Positions 23,521-32,781 of a stretch of DNA of 64,000 nucleotides are shown piece after piece. The DNA comes from an uncultured Bacteroidales bacterium. GTDB taxonomy: Bacteria; Bacteroidota; Bacteroidia; Bacteroidales; FEN-979. How positions within the stretch are numbered: the first letter of the stretch is position 1; the number at the start of each line of letters is the position of its first letter. The stretch is from assembly GCA_903959905.1 (NCBI GenBank), contig CAJBYO010000019.1, positions 37,309-101,308 on the forward strand, given 5' to 3'. The translations under genes and the position numbers were made by a program. The notes beneath the pieces are model-generated. The model did not search any database, was not told where the DNA came from, and worked only from the letters and a program-made list of their open reading frames with translations.

Positions 23521-24882
23521 ATGAAACGAAAAACACTCCTCCTGATCAATCCTGCCAACCAGCTGCGACCCGGGTTTCACATCAACCGGGCAACGCGGAA
23601 CCAGCCATTGAGCCTGGGGATCATCGCCGCTTTGACCCCGACGGACTGGAAGATCAAGATCATTGATGAGAATTTTCGTGCATTCAAATATTATGAAGCC
23701 GACCTGGTCGGCCTTACTGCTTTTACCAGCATAGCGCCGCGGGCCTACGAACTTGCAGCCATATACCGCGCAAAGGGAATAACAACTGTGATGGGCGGCA
23801 TTCATGCATCCATGGTTCCTGAAGAAAGCATGCAGTATGTTGATGCGGTGGTGCAGGGGGAGGCAGAACCGGTATGGCCGCAGGTTATCGCCGACTTTGA
23901 ATCGGGAACCCTCAAAAAACTGTACAAAAGCCCTTTCGCCAAAGAGATCAGTCAGCCTAAACCGCGCCGCGACCTTTTCCATCCCGGTTATATCTGCGCC
24001 GGCATTCAAACCACCCGGGGATGCCCGATGAACTGCAGTTTTTGCAGCGTATCGGCATTCAACGGGCAGCACTACAGGTTCCGGCCGGTTGAGGAGGTGC
24101 TTGACGAGCTGGAAGAGGTGCCGCAGAAATATGTTTTTTTCGTTGATGACAACATCATCGGCCAGAGCAGGGAGTCGAAGGAGCGGGCACGTCAGCTGTT
24201 TGAAGGCATCATCCGCCGGGGGATCAAAAAACAGTGGATATCCCAGTCGTCCATCAACTTTGCCGATGATGAGGAGCTGCTTAAACTGGCCTACCAGAGT
24301 GGCTGCCGCATGATTTTTCTCGGGATTGAAGCGGAAACAGAAGACCAGCTGAAAGAGGCCAATAAAAAACTCAACCTCAGCCGGGGCGCAAACATGTACC
24401 GGCATATTTTTGATACGATCCATAAACATGGGATCGGGGTGATCGCCGGGTTTATCTTCGGATGGGATTCCGACACCCCTGAAACAATCATGCAGCGGGC
24501 ACGTTTTGCCATTCAGTGCGGCGCCGATTCATTCCAGACATCCCTGCTGACGCCACTGCCCGGTACACAGCTTTTTGAAAAAATGGTGGCAGAAAATCGT
24601 TTGCTTTTTACCAACTTTCCGGACGACTGGCAGCGTTATGATTATTTTGAACCCACCATAAAGCATCCATTGATGGGAACGGAGACGATCATTCATGTTT
24701 TTCAGGAAGCCAAACTAAAAATATTTTCGCCGGTAAATATCATCATGAGGAATATCAAAACATTATTGCAAACCCGGAGTTTCAGCTCCACCCTGATATT
24801 ATCACTGAATTACTGGCATTACCGGAATATCTTCCTCTGGGGAATGCATAAAAAGGAGTCACGAAAACACGAAAATGACTAA
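23521..24882 (+). CDS. B12-binding domain radical SAM protein, copy 4
   Basis: A 453-residue paralogue. TLLLINPANQL and MGGIHASMVPEESMQYVD mark the cobalamin domain, CPMNCSFC (168-175) the cluster, and LTPLPGTQLFEKM with FPDDWQRYDYF the C-terminal domain. A basic tail (KKESRKHEND) ends it. The four copies share N-terminal and cluster sequence strongly and differ mostly in the last ~120 residues, so substrate or partner specificity probably lies there. Confidence 0.88.
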   Translation: MKRKTLLLINPANQLRPGFHINRATRNQPLSLGIIAALTPTDWKIKIIDENFRAFKYYEADLVGLTAFTSIAPRAYELAAIYRAKGITTVMGGIHASMVPEESMQYVDAVVQGEAEPVWPQVIADFESGTLKKLYKSPFAKEISQPKPRRDLFHPGYICAGIQTTRGCPMNCSFCSVSAFNGQHYRFRPVEEVLDELEEVPQKYVFFVDDNIIGQSRESKERARQLFEGIIRRGIKKQWISQSSINFADDEELLKLAYQSGCRMIFLGIEAETEDQLKEANKKLNLSRGANMYRHIFDTIHKHGIGVIAGFIFGWDSDTPETIMQRARFAIQCGADSFQTSLLTPLPGTQLFEKMVAENRLLFTNFPDDWQRYDYFEPTIKHPLMGTETIIHVFQEAKLKIFSPVNIIMRNIKTLLQTRSFSSTLILSLNYWHYRNIFLWGMHKKESRKHEND

Positions 24883-24929
24883 TAAATAACCGGATATTCC
24901 GTTTGACAGTCACCCTTAAACCTGATACA

Positions 24930-25340
24930 ATGAAAATCCAACCTGTTTCAATGATGAAAAGTCTCCGCATGGCTGCATGTCTGTTCACCGTCATGCTGAT
25001 CTCTGCAGCTACACTGTTTGCCCAGGGAAACCAACCCGGGAAAGGCCGGATGAACGGCTCACCCGATGAGCGTGCCAAACGCCAGACTGAAATGATGAAA
25101 GATAACCTTTCACTTACTGCTGCCCAGGAGCCCAAAGTTTCCGCCATCAACCTGAAATATGCAAAAAAGATGGAAGATGTCAGGAAAGTTACAGATACTG
25201 CAGCCCAACGCAAAGCAATTCAGAGCCTCAACAAGCAGAAGGATGGCGAATTGAAAGCGGTTCTTACACCTGAACAGTTTAAAACCTATCAAAAGTTCAT
25301 GGAGGAGTTCAAGGCCAGGCGCCGCGACATGCAGCATTAG
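24930..25340 (+). CDS. Small secreted Spy/LTXXQ-like protein
   Basis: A 136-residue protein with a signal peptide (SLRMAACLFTVMLISAATLFAQ, cleavage after AQ) and a charged helical mature part. It contains LSLTAAQEPKVSAINLKYAKK and LTPEQFKTYQKFMEE, the LTxxQ-like motifs of periplasmic Spy/CpxP proteins. Such proteins bind unfolded or metal-exposed envelope proteins; here the role is inferred. ATGs at 24951/24954 are alternative starts nearer the signal peptide. Confidence 0.7.
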   Translation: MKIQPVSMMKSLRMAACLFTVMLISAATLFAQGNQPGKGRMNGSPDERAKRQTEMMKDNLSLTAAQEPKVSAINLKYAKKMEDVRKVTDTAAQRKAIQSLNKQKDGELKAVLTPEQFKTYQKFMEEFKARRRDMQH

Positions 25341-25355
25341 AAGTTTCCCGAATTT

Positions 25356-27785
25356 TTAGAAGTCCACCATGATGCCGATGGCAGGTAAAACAGTTCCTGC
25401 TGTGTTTGTTATTGCACGCAGTTTATAGCGTTCCTGCCCGGCATTGTCAACATACTTCACCACTGTACCGTCTTCCTGGGTATTGACCAGCAGGTCAGGC
25501 TGCTGTGACTGGAAATTCAGCACATTCTGAATGTCGAGGTAGAACATCAGCGACCATTTCTTAAAATAGAACCCTTTATCAACGCGGATATCCAGCTGGT
25601 TGAACGATGAAAGGCGCAGTGTGTTGAATGCACTGTACTGCAGGTAACCCCGGCCCTGGGCATCCCAGGCAGTAACCAGGCTTGACTTGTCCATATCCCA
25701 CGGTGTATAAGGTTGCCCTCCGGCAAACCGCCATTTAGCACCAATTTCCCAGTTGTGTTTGAATTTTCTACCCACCGTCACATTGATGAGGTGGCGGTTG
25801 TCCCAGGCTGAAGGGATATACTGTCCTACGTAATTGGTAAACTCGCTGCGAACGAAGGTATAGGTCATGATCAGGTTGAACTTGAAAATATCCGCATTGC
25901 GCACCAGCACTTCAAATCCATAGGCACGGCCCTTGGAAACGGGGAGCAGCGGTTCGTCGCCCACTGCACCAAATTCCGAACCCTTGCTGGCAAGTGCCAC
26001 AGAATCTTTGATGGAGAAGGGGTAGTTTTTGTAGTATTTGTAGAAACCTTCCAATGAGATCTTGGCATTTTGTTTGGGCTGGTATTCCAGGCCGAGGACA
26101 ATGTGATCGGCCGAGATGTACTTGATTCCAAGTGAGTCGTTGACAAGCAGCCCTTTATTGCTGCGGAATCCAAGCGAAGTGTAAGCGGGAAGCTGGTAAT
26201 AGCGGCCGATGTTGAAGTTGAGAAAAAACTTGTCAGGCACAAACGAATAGGAAGCAGAAAATCTCGGTGACAATTGTTTCAGCATGTTATTCATCAGGCT
26301 GGAGTAGTTATTTGCATCCATCCTTAAACCAAGATTGAGATTCAGCCGGTTGTTGAAGAAAGCACGGTTTACCTGCCCGAAGATGTTCCATTTCCACATT
26401 TCAAGCCTGGAGTTGTAGTTGAGCGTTGCAATGGAGTCGGGAATAAGCGGGTTAACGACAAAGATCTTCTGGTATGTCTGGTTGGTATATTTGGCATATT
26501 CAATGCCGGCCCCGTAAGTAATTTTCCATTTCACAAGGTCAGTGAGGCCTTCATAGCGCAATTTGTTCTCTATTTCCTGTGAATTGTATTTGAGCAGCAG
26601 GCTGTCGGGGAGTTCAACATTGTTTGTGTACTTCAGCTGTTCATTGTTCAGCATGTTCCGGCTGAGCACCCAGGTGTCATAGCCTTTGGCCCGGAAATGC
26701 CGGTAAACAAGGCCAAAAACGTAGCTCCATTGGTTGTTGACCGGGAGCGACTGTAGGATATATTTCTGGAAAGCATCCGGGTTGGCGATGCCTGTGTTCA
26801 GCTTGTTTTTATCATAGGCACCGATGGAAATGACCGAAAGCTGGTTCCGGGAGTCCAGGTCAATTTTATATTTCACCTGGTAGTCATTGTATGTCGGTAA
26901 AAATGGCAGCTTCAGCGCACTGAACAGGAATTGCAGGTAGGAACGGCGTACCGAGAATATCAGGGATGAATTTTTGCTGATGGGGCCGTTCAGCGTTAGC
27001 GAAAGGTCGCTGGAGCCAAGTGAAAGACGGCCTCCGAACTTCTCCTTGTTGCCGTCGATCTGCTTCAGCTCCATGACAGAGCTAAGCGCATTTCCCCTGG
27101 CGGAAGGAAAAGAACTTGAGTAAAGCTGCACCTCCCTGATGAAATCAACATTGATGATGCCAACCGGTCCGCCCGACGATCCCTGTGTGGAGAAATGGTT
27201 CAGGTAGGGGATTTCCACGCCATCGAGGTAAAACCTGTTTTCACTCGGGCCGCCTCCGCGAACGATCACGTCATTTCTGAACGACGGTGATGAAGCCACG
27301 CCCGGAAGGCTCTGGATTACCTTTGAAATATCGCGGTTGCTGCCAGGGCTGCGCTCAATCTCCTGGATGGAAAGTTTTTGAAGTGACACCGGAACCTCTT
27401 CATTCCGCTCAACCACGGAGGGTTTGATTGTAACCTGCTCCAGGGTGATCACCTGTTCGTCAAGGCCGATATCGAGGTCAGCTGTTTTGGAATTCGTGAC
27501 AAGAAAATCGGCAGAAATGAATTTTTTAAACCCCACAGAAGTGGCAATAAGCCGCGCATAGCCGGGGCTGACTTTGGTGATTGTGTAGTTGCCGTCAACA
27601 TCGCTGGTCGCGCCCTGGGTGGGTTTGCCGTCAATAATGATATTGACAAAAGGCACAGGTTCGTTGTTCTTATGATTGAACACACGGCCTTTGATTGTGC
27701 CCGACTGGGCAAATAGAGTCAGGCCGAAGATGAATAACAAAAATGTCAAAGAGACTTTATACATAATATTATTTGAGTGCTTCAT
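25356..27785 (-). CDS. TonB-dependent receptor with CarboxypepD_reg-like domain
   Basis: An 809-residue outer-membrane receptor. Signal peptide (KVSLTFLLFIFGLTLFAQ), then a carboxypeptidase-regulatory-like beta-sandwich (GTIKGRVFNHKNNEPVPFVN), a plug domain (SPGSNRDISKVIQSLPGVAS, VIVRGGGPSENRFYLDGVE), and a 22-strand barrel ending in a hydrophobic strand with Phe last. It is shorter than SusC proteins and has no SusD partner, so it is probably a siderophore, cobalamin or metal-complex importer. The ligand is unknown. Confidence 0.9.
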   Translation of the reverse strand: MKHSNNIMYKVSLTFLLFIFGLTLFAQSGTIKGRVFNHKNNEPVPFVNIIIDGKPTQGATSDVDGNYTITKVSPGYARLIATSVGFKKFISADFLVTNSKTADLDIGLDEQVITLEQVTIKPSVVERNEEVPVSLQKLSIQEIERSPGSNRDISKVIQSLPGVASSPSFRNDVIVRGGGPSENRFYLDGVEIPYLNHFSTQGSSGGPVGIINVDFIREVQLYSSSFPSARGNALSSVMELKQIDGNKEKFGGRLSLGSSDLSLTLNGPISKNSSLIFSVRRSYLQFLFSALKLPFLPTYNDYQVKYKIDLDSRNQLSVISIGAYDKNKLNTGIANPDAFQKYILQSLPVNNQWSYVFGLVYRHFRAKGYDTWVLSRNMLNNEQLKYTNNVELPDSLLLKYNSQEIENKLRYEGLTDLVKWKITYGAGIEYAKYTNQTYQKIFVVNPLIPDSIATLNYNSRLEMWKWNIFGQVNRAFFNNRLNLNLGLRMDANNYSSLMNNMLKQLSPRFSASYSFVPDKFFLNFNIGRYYQLPAYTSLGFRSNKGLLVNDSLGIKYISADHIVLGLEYQPKQNAKISLEGFYKYYKNYPFSIKDSVALASKGSEFGAVGDEPLLPVSKGRAYGFEVLVRNADIFKFNLIMTYTFVRSEFTNYVGQYIPSAWDNRHLINVTVGRKFKHNWEIGAKWRFAGGQPYTPWDMDKSSLVTAWDAQGRGYLQYSAFNTLRLSSFNQLDIRVDKGFYFKKWSLMFYLDIQNVLNFQSQQPDLLVNTQEDGTVVKYVDNAGQERYKLRAITNTAGTVLPAIGIMVDF

Positions 27786-27896
27786 ATTTCTGAAATAGGA
27801 AAAGTATAACTGCCAAAAAGAACAGATATTATTTAAAATTAATCTAAATCATGACAATTTCTATGCCAGACGGGAAAAAGTGGAAAATGTTACAGG

Positions 27897-27980
27897 GAGG
27901 TGGTAAAGTGGTAAAGTGGTAAAATGGTAAAATGGTAAAATGGTAAAATGGTAAAATGGTAAAATGGTAAAATTGTAAAA
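27897..27980. repeat. Octamer tandem repeat ATGGTAAA
   Basis: About ten 8-bp units, GTGGTAAA grading into ATGGTAAA, upstream of the TonB receptor. Same unit as 10925-10976. Confidence 0.9.
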
Positions 27981-28000
27981 GAGATACGAACCAATACCCC

Positions 28001-28067
28001 GGCTCCGTAGGAGCCAAACCCTGGTAGAACGCGGGGTGATATGGTAGTTCCCGCGCCGTAGGTGCGG
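28001..28067. repeat. Half copy of the nested palindromic element
   Basis: GGCTCCGTAGGAGCC (28001-28015) and, 36 bases later, CGCGCCGTAGGTGCGG (28052-28067). These are the left outer and left inner arms of the element seen complete at 39684 and 58868; the right half is missing. It abuts the stop codon of the T9SS gene at 28077. Confidence 0.75.
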
Positions 28068-28076
28068 AACAGGAAT

Positions 28077-30326
28077 TTACCTGGTAAACAGTATTTTATG
28101 CGTTATTACCTGGTTGCCTGTTGACAGTTTTAGCAAGTATATGCCAGCTTTCCCATGAAGCTGTAAATTTGACATATTCACATTAAACTCATGTTCCCCT
28201 GCATTCAGAACTATATCAACAATCGTTGTGATTTTGTTACCCATGACATCATACAATTCCAGTCTCGCCGGGCCGCTGTTTTCAAGATGAACCATGATGG
28301 TGGTGCTTTCTGTGAATGGATTCGGGTAATTCGTCAGGGATGTCCCGGCGGGCAAGTCATTTTGTCCTACTCCAACGATCGGGGAGCATGGCTGAAACTG
28401 CAACCCGTCAACCCACAGGGTGAAACCATAATCCCAGGTGTCTGCATGGATCTCAACATAATTCACCTGTGAAAGCGACATGGCACCTGTTACAGAGCGA
28501 GAAAACTGGGAATTGCCAGACAACGGAAACTTATACTGTTTCCAGCTATTGTTGGCAGCATTCAGCAATGTCGGGGAGGCCGTGTATTTGTAATAATTCC
28601 CGTGATCGTCTCCTAACCTGACGGAAAAGAACTGGAACCCGTATGTCGGCTGCTTGATGGTCCGAACCCAGAAATAGAGTGTGTCGAGGTCAGAAAGCGC
28701 CCACCGCGACAGCGAATCTCCCGCCGGGCGGTAGTTGAGCGCCAGGTCATAACCACGGCTTGTGGACAGTTTGACAGAGGACGAGCCGGTTTTCTTGATG
28801 TTGGTATCAAAATAAAGCGAATCGGGGATCTTGATTTTGGCAGGGTAACCCACTTCGGGATAGGCATACCATACCGCTTCCGGCTCGGCCATGTCGCATG
28901 GCGGTATGGTTTGCAGATTCGTTGGCGGGCCCGGTGTGGCAGGCTCCCACTGTACTTCACCTTTGGCAGTTACGTCGTGTTTGTCATAGATCTTGGCGCT
29001 GATCAGCGCAGTATCCGTTGGAAGAAACAGATTCCCGACTGCATTTTTGACATATGCCGAATTGTTGTAAATGTGGTAACCGGTGGGCATCCGGAATGTG
29101 TTTCCGGTGATCGTATCCGTAGCGGAAGCACCATCCATGTACAGACTGGTATTCTGGCTGTAATTGAATTCATTGTTGACAACAACGGCGTGTTTTGTGT
29201 TTACGGAGGAAATGGCGCGGGTGTTCCCGTCAAAATTGTTGTCATGGATCGGGTAATCCTGGGAATGAAACGAGGAATAACCCGTGGCCGGCGTACCCTC
29301 CCATAATTCAACACCGATGGGGTTATCTTTGATCAGGTTGTTTGAGATGACATTGCTGAAACCCCGGTCAACTGCGACCCCCGACTGGTAGTTCCCGATT
29401 GTTTCGTTGCTGTTGACCACCGTATTGAATGAATACCCCAGCCAGAGCCCATAGTGGCTGTAATTGCACTTGTTGTGTTCGTAAATGTTGCCATCTGCAA
29501 ACGTCGCCTCAATGGCATTGTGAGGTGAGTAGGAACATTCATTGTAGGCAAAATAGTTGTTGTTTTTGGTGGCAGACTGCTGGTACTGTCCAAGGAATAC
29601 CCCGTCGCCGGAATAGGACAGGTCGTTGTACTCCACCTTGTTTTCATTGGATATGATAAGCAGCAGTGCAGCGCAGTCGCTCGGATCGGTAAGCGGGCGG
29701 TTCACGTGTGAGCAGTTGTTCTGGTAAATATGGCAGCTGTCGGTCGAGAACATCCGGATGCCGAAAGAGGTGTTCCAGGAAAAGTCGTTGTCGTGGATTC
29801 TGATGCTGTCGCAGTGGTAAAGCGCCACACCGTCGTTCTGAAGGGTCATTTCATTGTTGTAAATATGAGCGGCCCTGCTCTGGTACATCATCACCCCTCC
29901 GCCGAGGGCGAGGTTATAGTTTGCCCACACATCGATCCATCCGGATGAATCAACTTTATTGTGGCAGAATACATTGTTATTGATGGTGATATGATCGGAA
30001 TTGGTAATGCAAACGGCATATTTATACCTGAACACCGAGTCGAAATTTTTAATCACAATGTTGTGGGAGTTGCTGATCCTGATCATATAGCCGGTTTTCC
30101 CGACACCATCCACAAAGCAGGAGTCGCCGTCAAGCACAACGTTTTGCACCCCGTTCACCTGGATGACACCATCGGAAGCAGCATCGGGAAAACTGTAGTT
30201 ACCTGCCGCGAACTTGAGGTTGGAATTGCTGTTGATCACCATGTTATCGGTGAGAGGGAGGTAGGTTTGAGCTGTTATCTTCACTGATATGAAGAGGAAC
30301 AAGGGCACCAGGTATAAATATTTCAT
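28077..30326 (-). CDS. Secreted parallel beta-helix protein with T9SS sorting domain
   Basis: A 749-residue protein from the ATG that starts a signal peptide (KYLYLVPLFLFISVKITAQ). Residues ~60-450 form PbH1-type right-handed beta-helix repeats rich in N-N-x-I/F turns (HNIVIKNF, DHITINNNVF, NAVSSNxx). A jelly-roll-like region follows, with WVRTIKQP and LWVDGLQFQP. The C-terminal ~80 residues (NYPNPFTESTTI ... GIYLLKLSTGNQVITHKI) are a T9SS type A sorting domain. Such proteins are usually surface polysaccharide lyases or adhesins; no catalytic residues can be assigned. An upstream in-frame ATG at 30389 adds a tail before the signal peptide and is unlikely. Confidence 0.85.
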   Translation of the reverse strand: MKYLYLVPLFLFISVKITAQTYLPLTDNMVINSNSNLKFAAGNYSFPDAASDGVIQVNGVQNVVLDGDSCFVDGVGKTGYMIRISNSHNIVIKNFDSVFRYKYAVCITNSDHITINNNVFCHNKVDSSGWIDVWANYNLALGGGVMMYQSRAAHIYNNEMTLQNDGVALYHCDSIRIHDNDFSWNTSFGIRMFSTDSCHIYQNNCSHVNRPLTDPSDCAALLLIISNENKVEYNDLSYSGDGVFLGQYQQSATKNNNYFAYNECSYSPHNAIEATFADGNIYEHNKCNYSHYGLWLGYSFNTVVNSNETIGNYQSGVAVDRGFSNVISNNLIKDNPIGVELWEGTPATGYSSFHSQDYPIHDNNFDGNTRAISSVNTKHAVVVNNEFNYSQNTSLYMDGASATDTITGNTFRMPTGYHIYNNSAYVKNAVGNLFLPTDTALISAKIYDKHDVTAKGEVQWEPATPGPPTNLQTIPPCDMAEPEAVWYAYPEVGYPAKIKIPDSLYFDTNIKKTGSSSVKLSTSRGYDLALNYRPAGDSLSRWALSDLDTLYFWVRTIKQPTYGFQFFSVRLGDDHGNYYKYTASPTLLNAANNSWKQYKFPLSGNSQFSRSVTGAMSLSQVNYVEIHADTWDYGFTLWVDGLQFQPCSPIVGVGQNDLPAGTSLTNYPNPFTESTTIMVHLENSGPARLELYDVMGNKITTIVDIVLNAGEHEFNVNMSNLQLHGKAGIYLLKLSTGNQVITHKILFTR

Positions 30327-30557
30327 AATACATTGGATTATAAAACTATACGATACGACGAAATTATAAGAAAAATTCGCACAATGCAAATTTTGTGATG
30401 GAATAATTAGGGAATTGGTCGCCCGAAGTTTGAGTTGGGTATTTCAGGCATTCTTTTAATTGAAAGAACGACACTTCGGTCAAAGACGGCTCTACGCGCA
30501 GAATGAAAATCAATAACCTTCCAACGTGTCCTTATACTTTAATTCACATGTTTTTAG

Positions 30558-30565
30558 TATTTTTG
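30558..30565 (+). promoter_or_regulatory. -7 box of the MNT gene
   Basis: TATTTTTG matches TAnnTTTG and lies 15 bases before the chosen ATG at 30581, which supports that start over one at 30503. Confidence 0.45.
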
Positions 30566-30580
30566 TATAAAATAATCCAA

Positions 30581-30880
30581 ATGCTTTCAAGAGAGGATAT
30601 TCTGACATATTTAACAGCAAATAAGCCTTTGTTTCAGAAGCGTTTTCATTTATTAAAACTTGGCTTATTTGGTTCATTTGCGCGAGAAGAAGCAAATGAA
30701 TCAAGTGATCTTGATATCCTGATAGAATTGGAGCCGGGTACTCCTGAAATATTTGAACTTAAGCAGGAACTTCGGTTAACGATGGAGCAACAATTCAATC
30801 GTCGTGTGGATATCTGTCGTGAAAAAGCCATCCTGCCAGTATTTAAGTCCATGATTTTATCCGAAGTTATTTATGTATAG
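30581..30880 (+). CDS. MNT-type minimal nucleotidyltransferase (MntA-like)
   Basis: A 99-residue nucleotidyltransferase with LGLFGSFAREEANESSDLD, containing the GSF-x10-D-x-D catalytic signature, followed by ILIEL. Such proteins pair with HEPN (DUF86) proteins; the MNT partner neutralises the HEPN ribonuclease, in known cases by adenylylation. An ATG overlaps its stop codon by 8 bp and starts a HEPN-like frame that is truncated. A longer start at 30503 lies upstream of the -7 box and is rejected. Confidence 0.85.
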   Translation: MLSREDILTYLTANKPLFQKRFHLLKLGLFGSFAREEANESSDLDILIELEPGTPEIFELKQELRLTMEQQFNRRVDICREKAILPVFKSMILSEVIYV

Positions 30881-31001
30881 AGACTTGGTGATAACGAGGC
30901 AAATGCTTGAAATCACACACAAAATTTCCCTGTATACCTGTGAGTTCTCAACCGCAATTCAGAGAAGACCTTCTGAAAATTCAATAATTCCTTCCTGGTA
31001 A
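30873..31001 (+). pseudogene. Truncated HEPN (DUF86)-like partner of the MNT gene
   Basis: Beginning inside the MNT stop codon (ATG overlap), the frame MYRDLVITRQMLEITHKI resembles the first helix of DUF86 HEPN proteins. It then loses likeness and stops after 42 codons; a full HEPN partner has 110-140 residues and an R-x4-6-H motif, absent here. The following 100 bases hold no continuation in any frame. It appears to be a disabled toxin half, leaving an orphan antitoxin-type gene. Confidence 0.5.
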
Positions 31002-31105
31002 TATTTAACTCTGTATTCCCCTTAAATAAACTTTGTACGGGAAGTATCACTTTCCATGAAAGTCATTATATTTGGATAACCAGAACACTTAAATAATGAA
31101 CGGCC

Positions 31106-32683
31106 ATGCTATCGAGATACAGGGTTCTATTATTTATTTTTTTGTTAACGTATAGTACCACTTTGCTAAAAGCCCAGCTATCCACCTTCACCAAAGTCTA
31201 TTACGATATTTTTGGCGCTGCACAGGGGTACTCGCTCGTTAAATCTTTTGACCAGCATTATATTATTGCGGGAGAAAGAGACCGGCGCGGACTGGTCATG
31301 AAGGTCGACTCAACCGGCGCAGTCATCTGGCAAAAAAAGCTTGGTGCATATGACGGTATGAGGATGAACTGCATGGTGGCCACACCTGATTCCTGCGTTT
31401 TGGCAGCAGGCTCCATCTTTGACACTTTAAATGGTGGCAGTGATCTCATTTGCATCAAAATGAACGCTGCCGGAGATACCCTGTGGACGCAGACCGTTGA
31501 TTTCACAACCGCCGCAATGCCCCTGGATATAAAACAAACCGGCGATCATGGGTATATCATTACCGGCTCCATTTCACAGACGGTGGCTCCGTACGATGAA
31601 ATTTTTATTGTCCGACTTGATGCATCAGGAAATGTTCCCTGGGCATATACTTTTTCCAATGGGTATGCTACGCGCGGATATGCGGTCAGCCAAACCAATG
31701 ACGGAGGCTATATCATGGCAGGTATGGCGCAAAACGCTGCATTTGAGTCCTATGCCTTCCTGATGAAACTTACTGCTTCAGGTACAGTGACCTGGACAAA
31801 AAAATATACGGCATCCGCCAGTGTCAGTCTTTCAGGTTATGATGTGATTGAACAGCCTGACGGATACATGTTCCTGATCGGTGCGCCTGGCAGCGGATTG
31901 TTTCTCCTTAAAACAGATCTTTCAGGAAACAAGACCTGGTGCAAAAGTTACGATTTGTTCAGCCCTGATCTGTTCAATTATATTCCCAGTCCGAAATTGC
32001 GCGCCACACATGATGGTGGATACATATTATCTGTGCACGGATGGGGCTTTGATCCCTGTATAAAAATAGATTCTGCCGGCAATTACGAGTGGGGAAAATC
32101 GCTTGCCTTGCTTGCCTCGGATGTTCTGGAAACTTCAGACAAAGGGTTCATAATTCTTGGAAACGGACCGATCATGGGCGTGAAACTTGCGCCAACTGAT
32201 CGTCCCCAGATCGGCCTCATCAAGGCAGATTCGCTTCTAAGCAATGTTGATTGCATTCTGCAAGCCATGTTCAGTTCAAATCCCGGTAACCTGAATGTTG
32301 CCCCGATAACGTTCTCAACCACTTCTGTACAGCTGGTCGCCATTTCAAGTCCAGGATCGATGAATGCCGGTTTATCAACTTTCGACGGATGTGTGGCAGT
32401 TACAGGAAAAATACCTGAACAAAAGCCGGGCTGGTTCTCTTTTACCATAACCCCAAATCCATCAGATGGACCTATCCGACTTATTTTCAACAGGGATGAA
32501 TTCCCTTCCAACGCCAACATTACGATCAAGAATTTCCTGGGGGAACAGGTATTTGCGTCCGATTTTGCAGATTCAGGGAGTGTACAAATTGACCTGGGCA
32601 ACCGGCCTGATGGCCTGTATTTCATCCAGGTCAGGAATGGAAGCAATTACCAGGTGCAGAAACTCCTTTTAAAACATAATTAA
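31106..32683 (+). CDS. Secreted repeat protein with T9SS sorting domain
   Basis: A 525-residue protein: signal peptide (LLFIFLLTYSTTLLKAQ), then about seven ~50-residue repeats with D-G-G-Y-I-x-A/T-G and L-D-A/S-S/T-G-x-x-x-W-x-K (for example NDGGYIMAGMAQN, LTASGTVTWTKKY), the pattern of a beta-propeller. A T9SS sorting domain (FTITPNPSDGPIRLIF ... GLYFIQVRNGSNYQVQKLLL) ends it. It should be exported to the cell surface. The function is unknown; no enzyme motif is seen. Confidence 0.82.
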   Translation: MLSRYRVLLFIFLLTYSTTLLKAQLSTFTKVYYDIFGAAQGYSLVKSFDQHYIIAGERDRRGLVMKVDSTGAVIWQKKLGAYDGMRMNCMVATPDSCVLAAGSIFDTLNGGSDLICIKMNAAGDTLWTQTVDFTTAAMPLDIKQTGDHGYIITGSISQTVAPYDEIFIVRLDASGNVPWAYTFSNGYATRGYAVSQTNDGGYIMAGMAQNAAFESYAFLMKLTASGTVTWTKKYTASASVSLSGYDVIEQPDGYMFLIGAPGSGLFLLKTDLSGNKTWCKSYDLFSPDLFNYIPSPKLRATHDGGYILSVHGWGFDPCIKIDSAGNYEWGKSLALLASDVLETSDKGFIILGNGPIMGVKLAPTDRPQIGLIKADSLLSNVDCILQAMFSSNPGNLNVAPITFSTTSVQLVAISSPGSMNAGLSTFDGCVAVTGKIPEQKPGWFSFTITPNPSDGPIRLIFNRDEFPSNANITIKNFLGEQVFASDFADSGSVQIDLGNRPDGLYFIQVRNGSNYQVQKLLLKHN

Positions 32684-32691
32684 CACCCCTC

Positions 32692-32732
32692 TGTGAACCT
32701 CTGTGTCTTCTCCGTGTCCCTCTGTGTAATTT
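32692..32732. repeat. CTCTGTGNNN decamer tandem repeat
   Basis: CTCTGTGAAC, CTCTGTGTCTT, CTCCGTGTCC, CTCTGTGTAA: four 10-11 bp units after the T9SS gene. The same unit is at 61951-61996 and, inverted, at 62097-62142. Confidence 0.7.
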
Positions 32733-32781
32733 TTTTATAAGAGGTTAATGGAGAAAACCCTGCAAAGCACCATGAACCCGG

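Larger units (their letters stand above)
27786..28076. other. Gene-free stretch of promoter DNA and repeats
   Basis: About 100 bases of AT-rich DNA upstream of the TonB receptor are followed by the ATGGTAAA array and a half copy of the palindromic element. I see no ORF of note. Confidence 0.6.
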
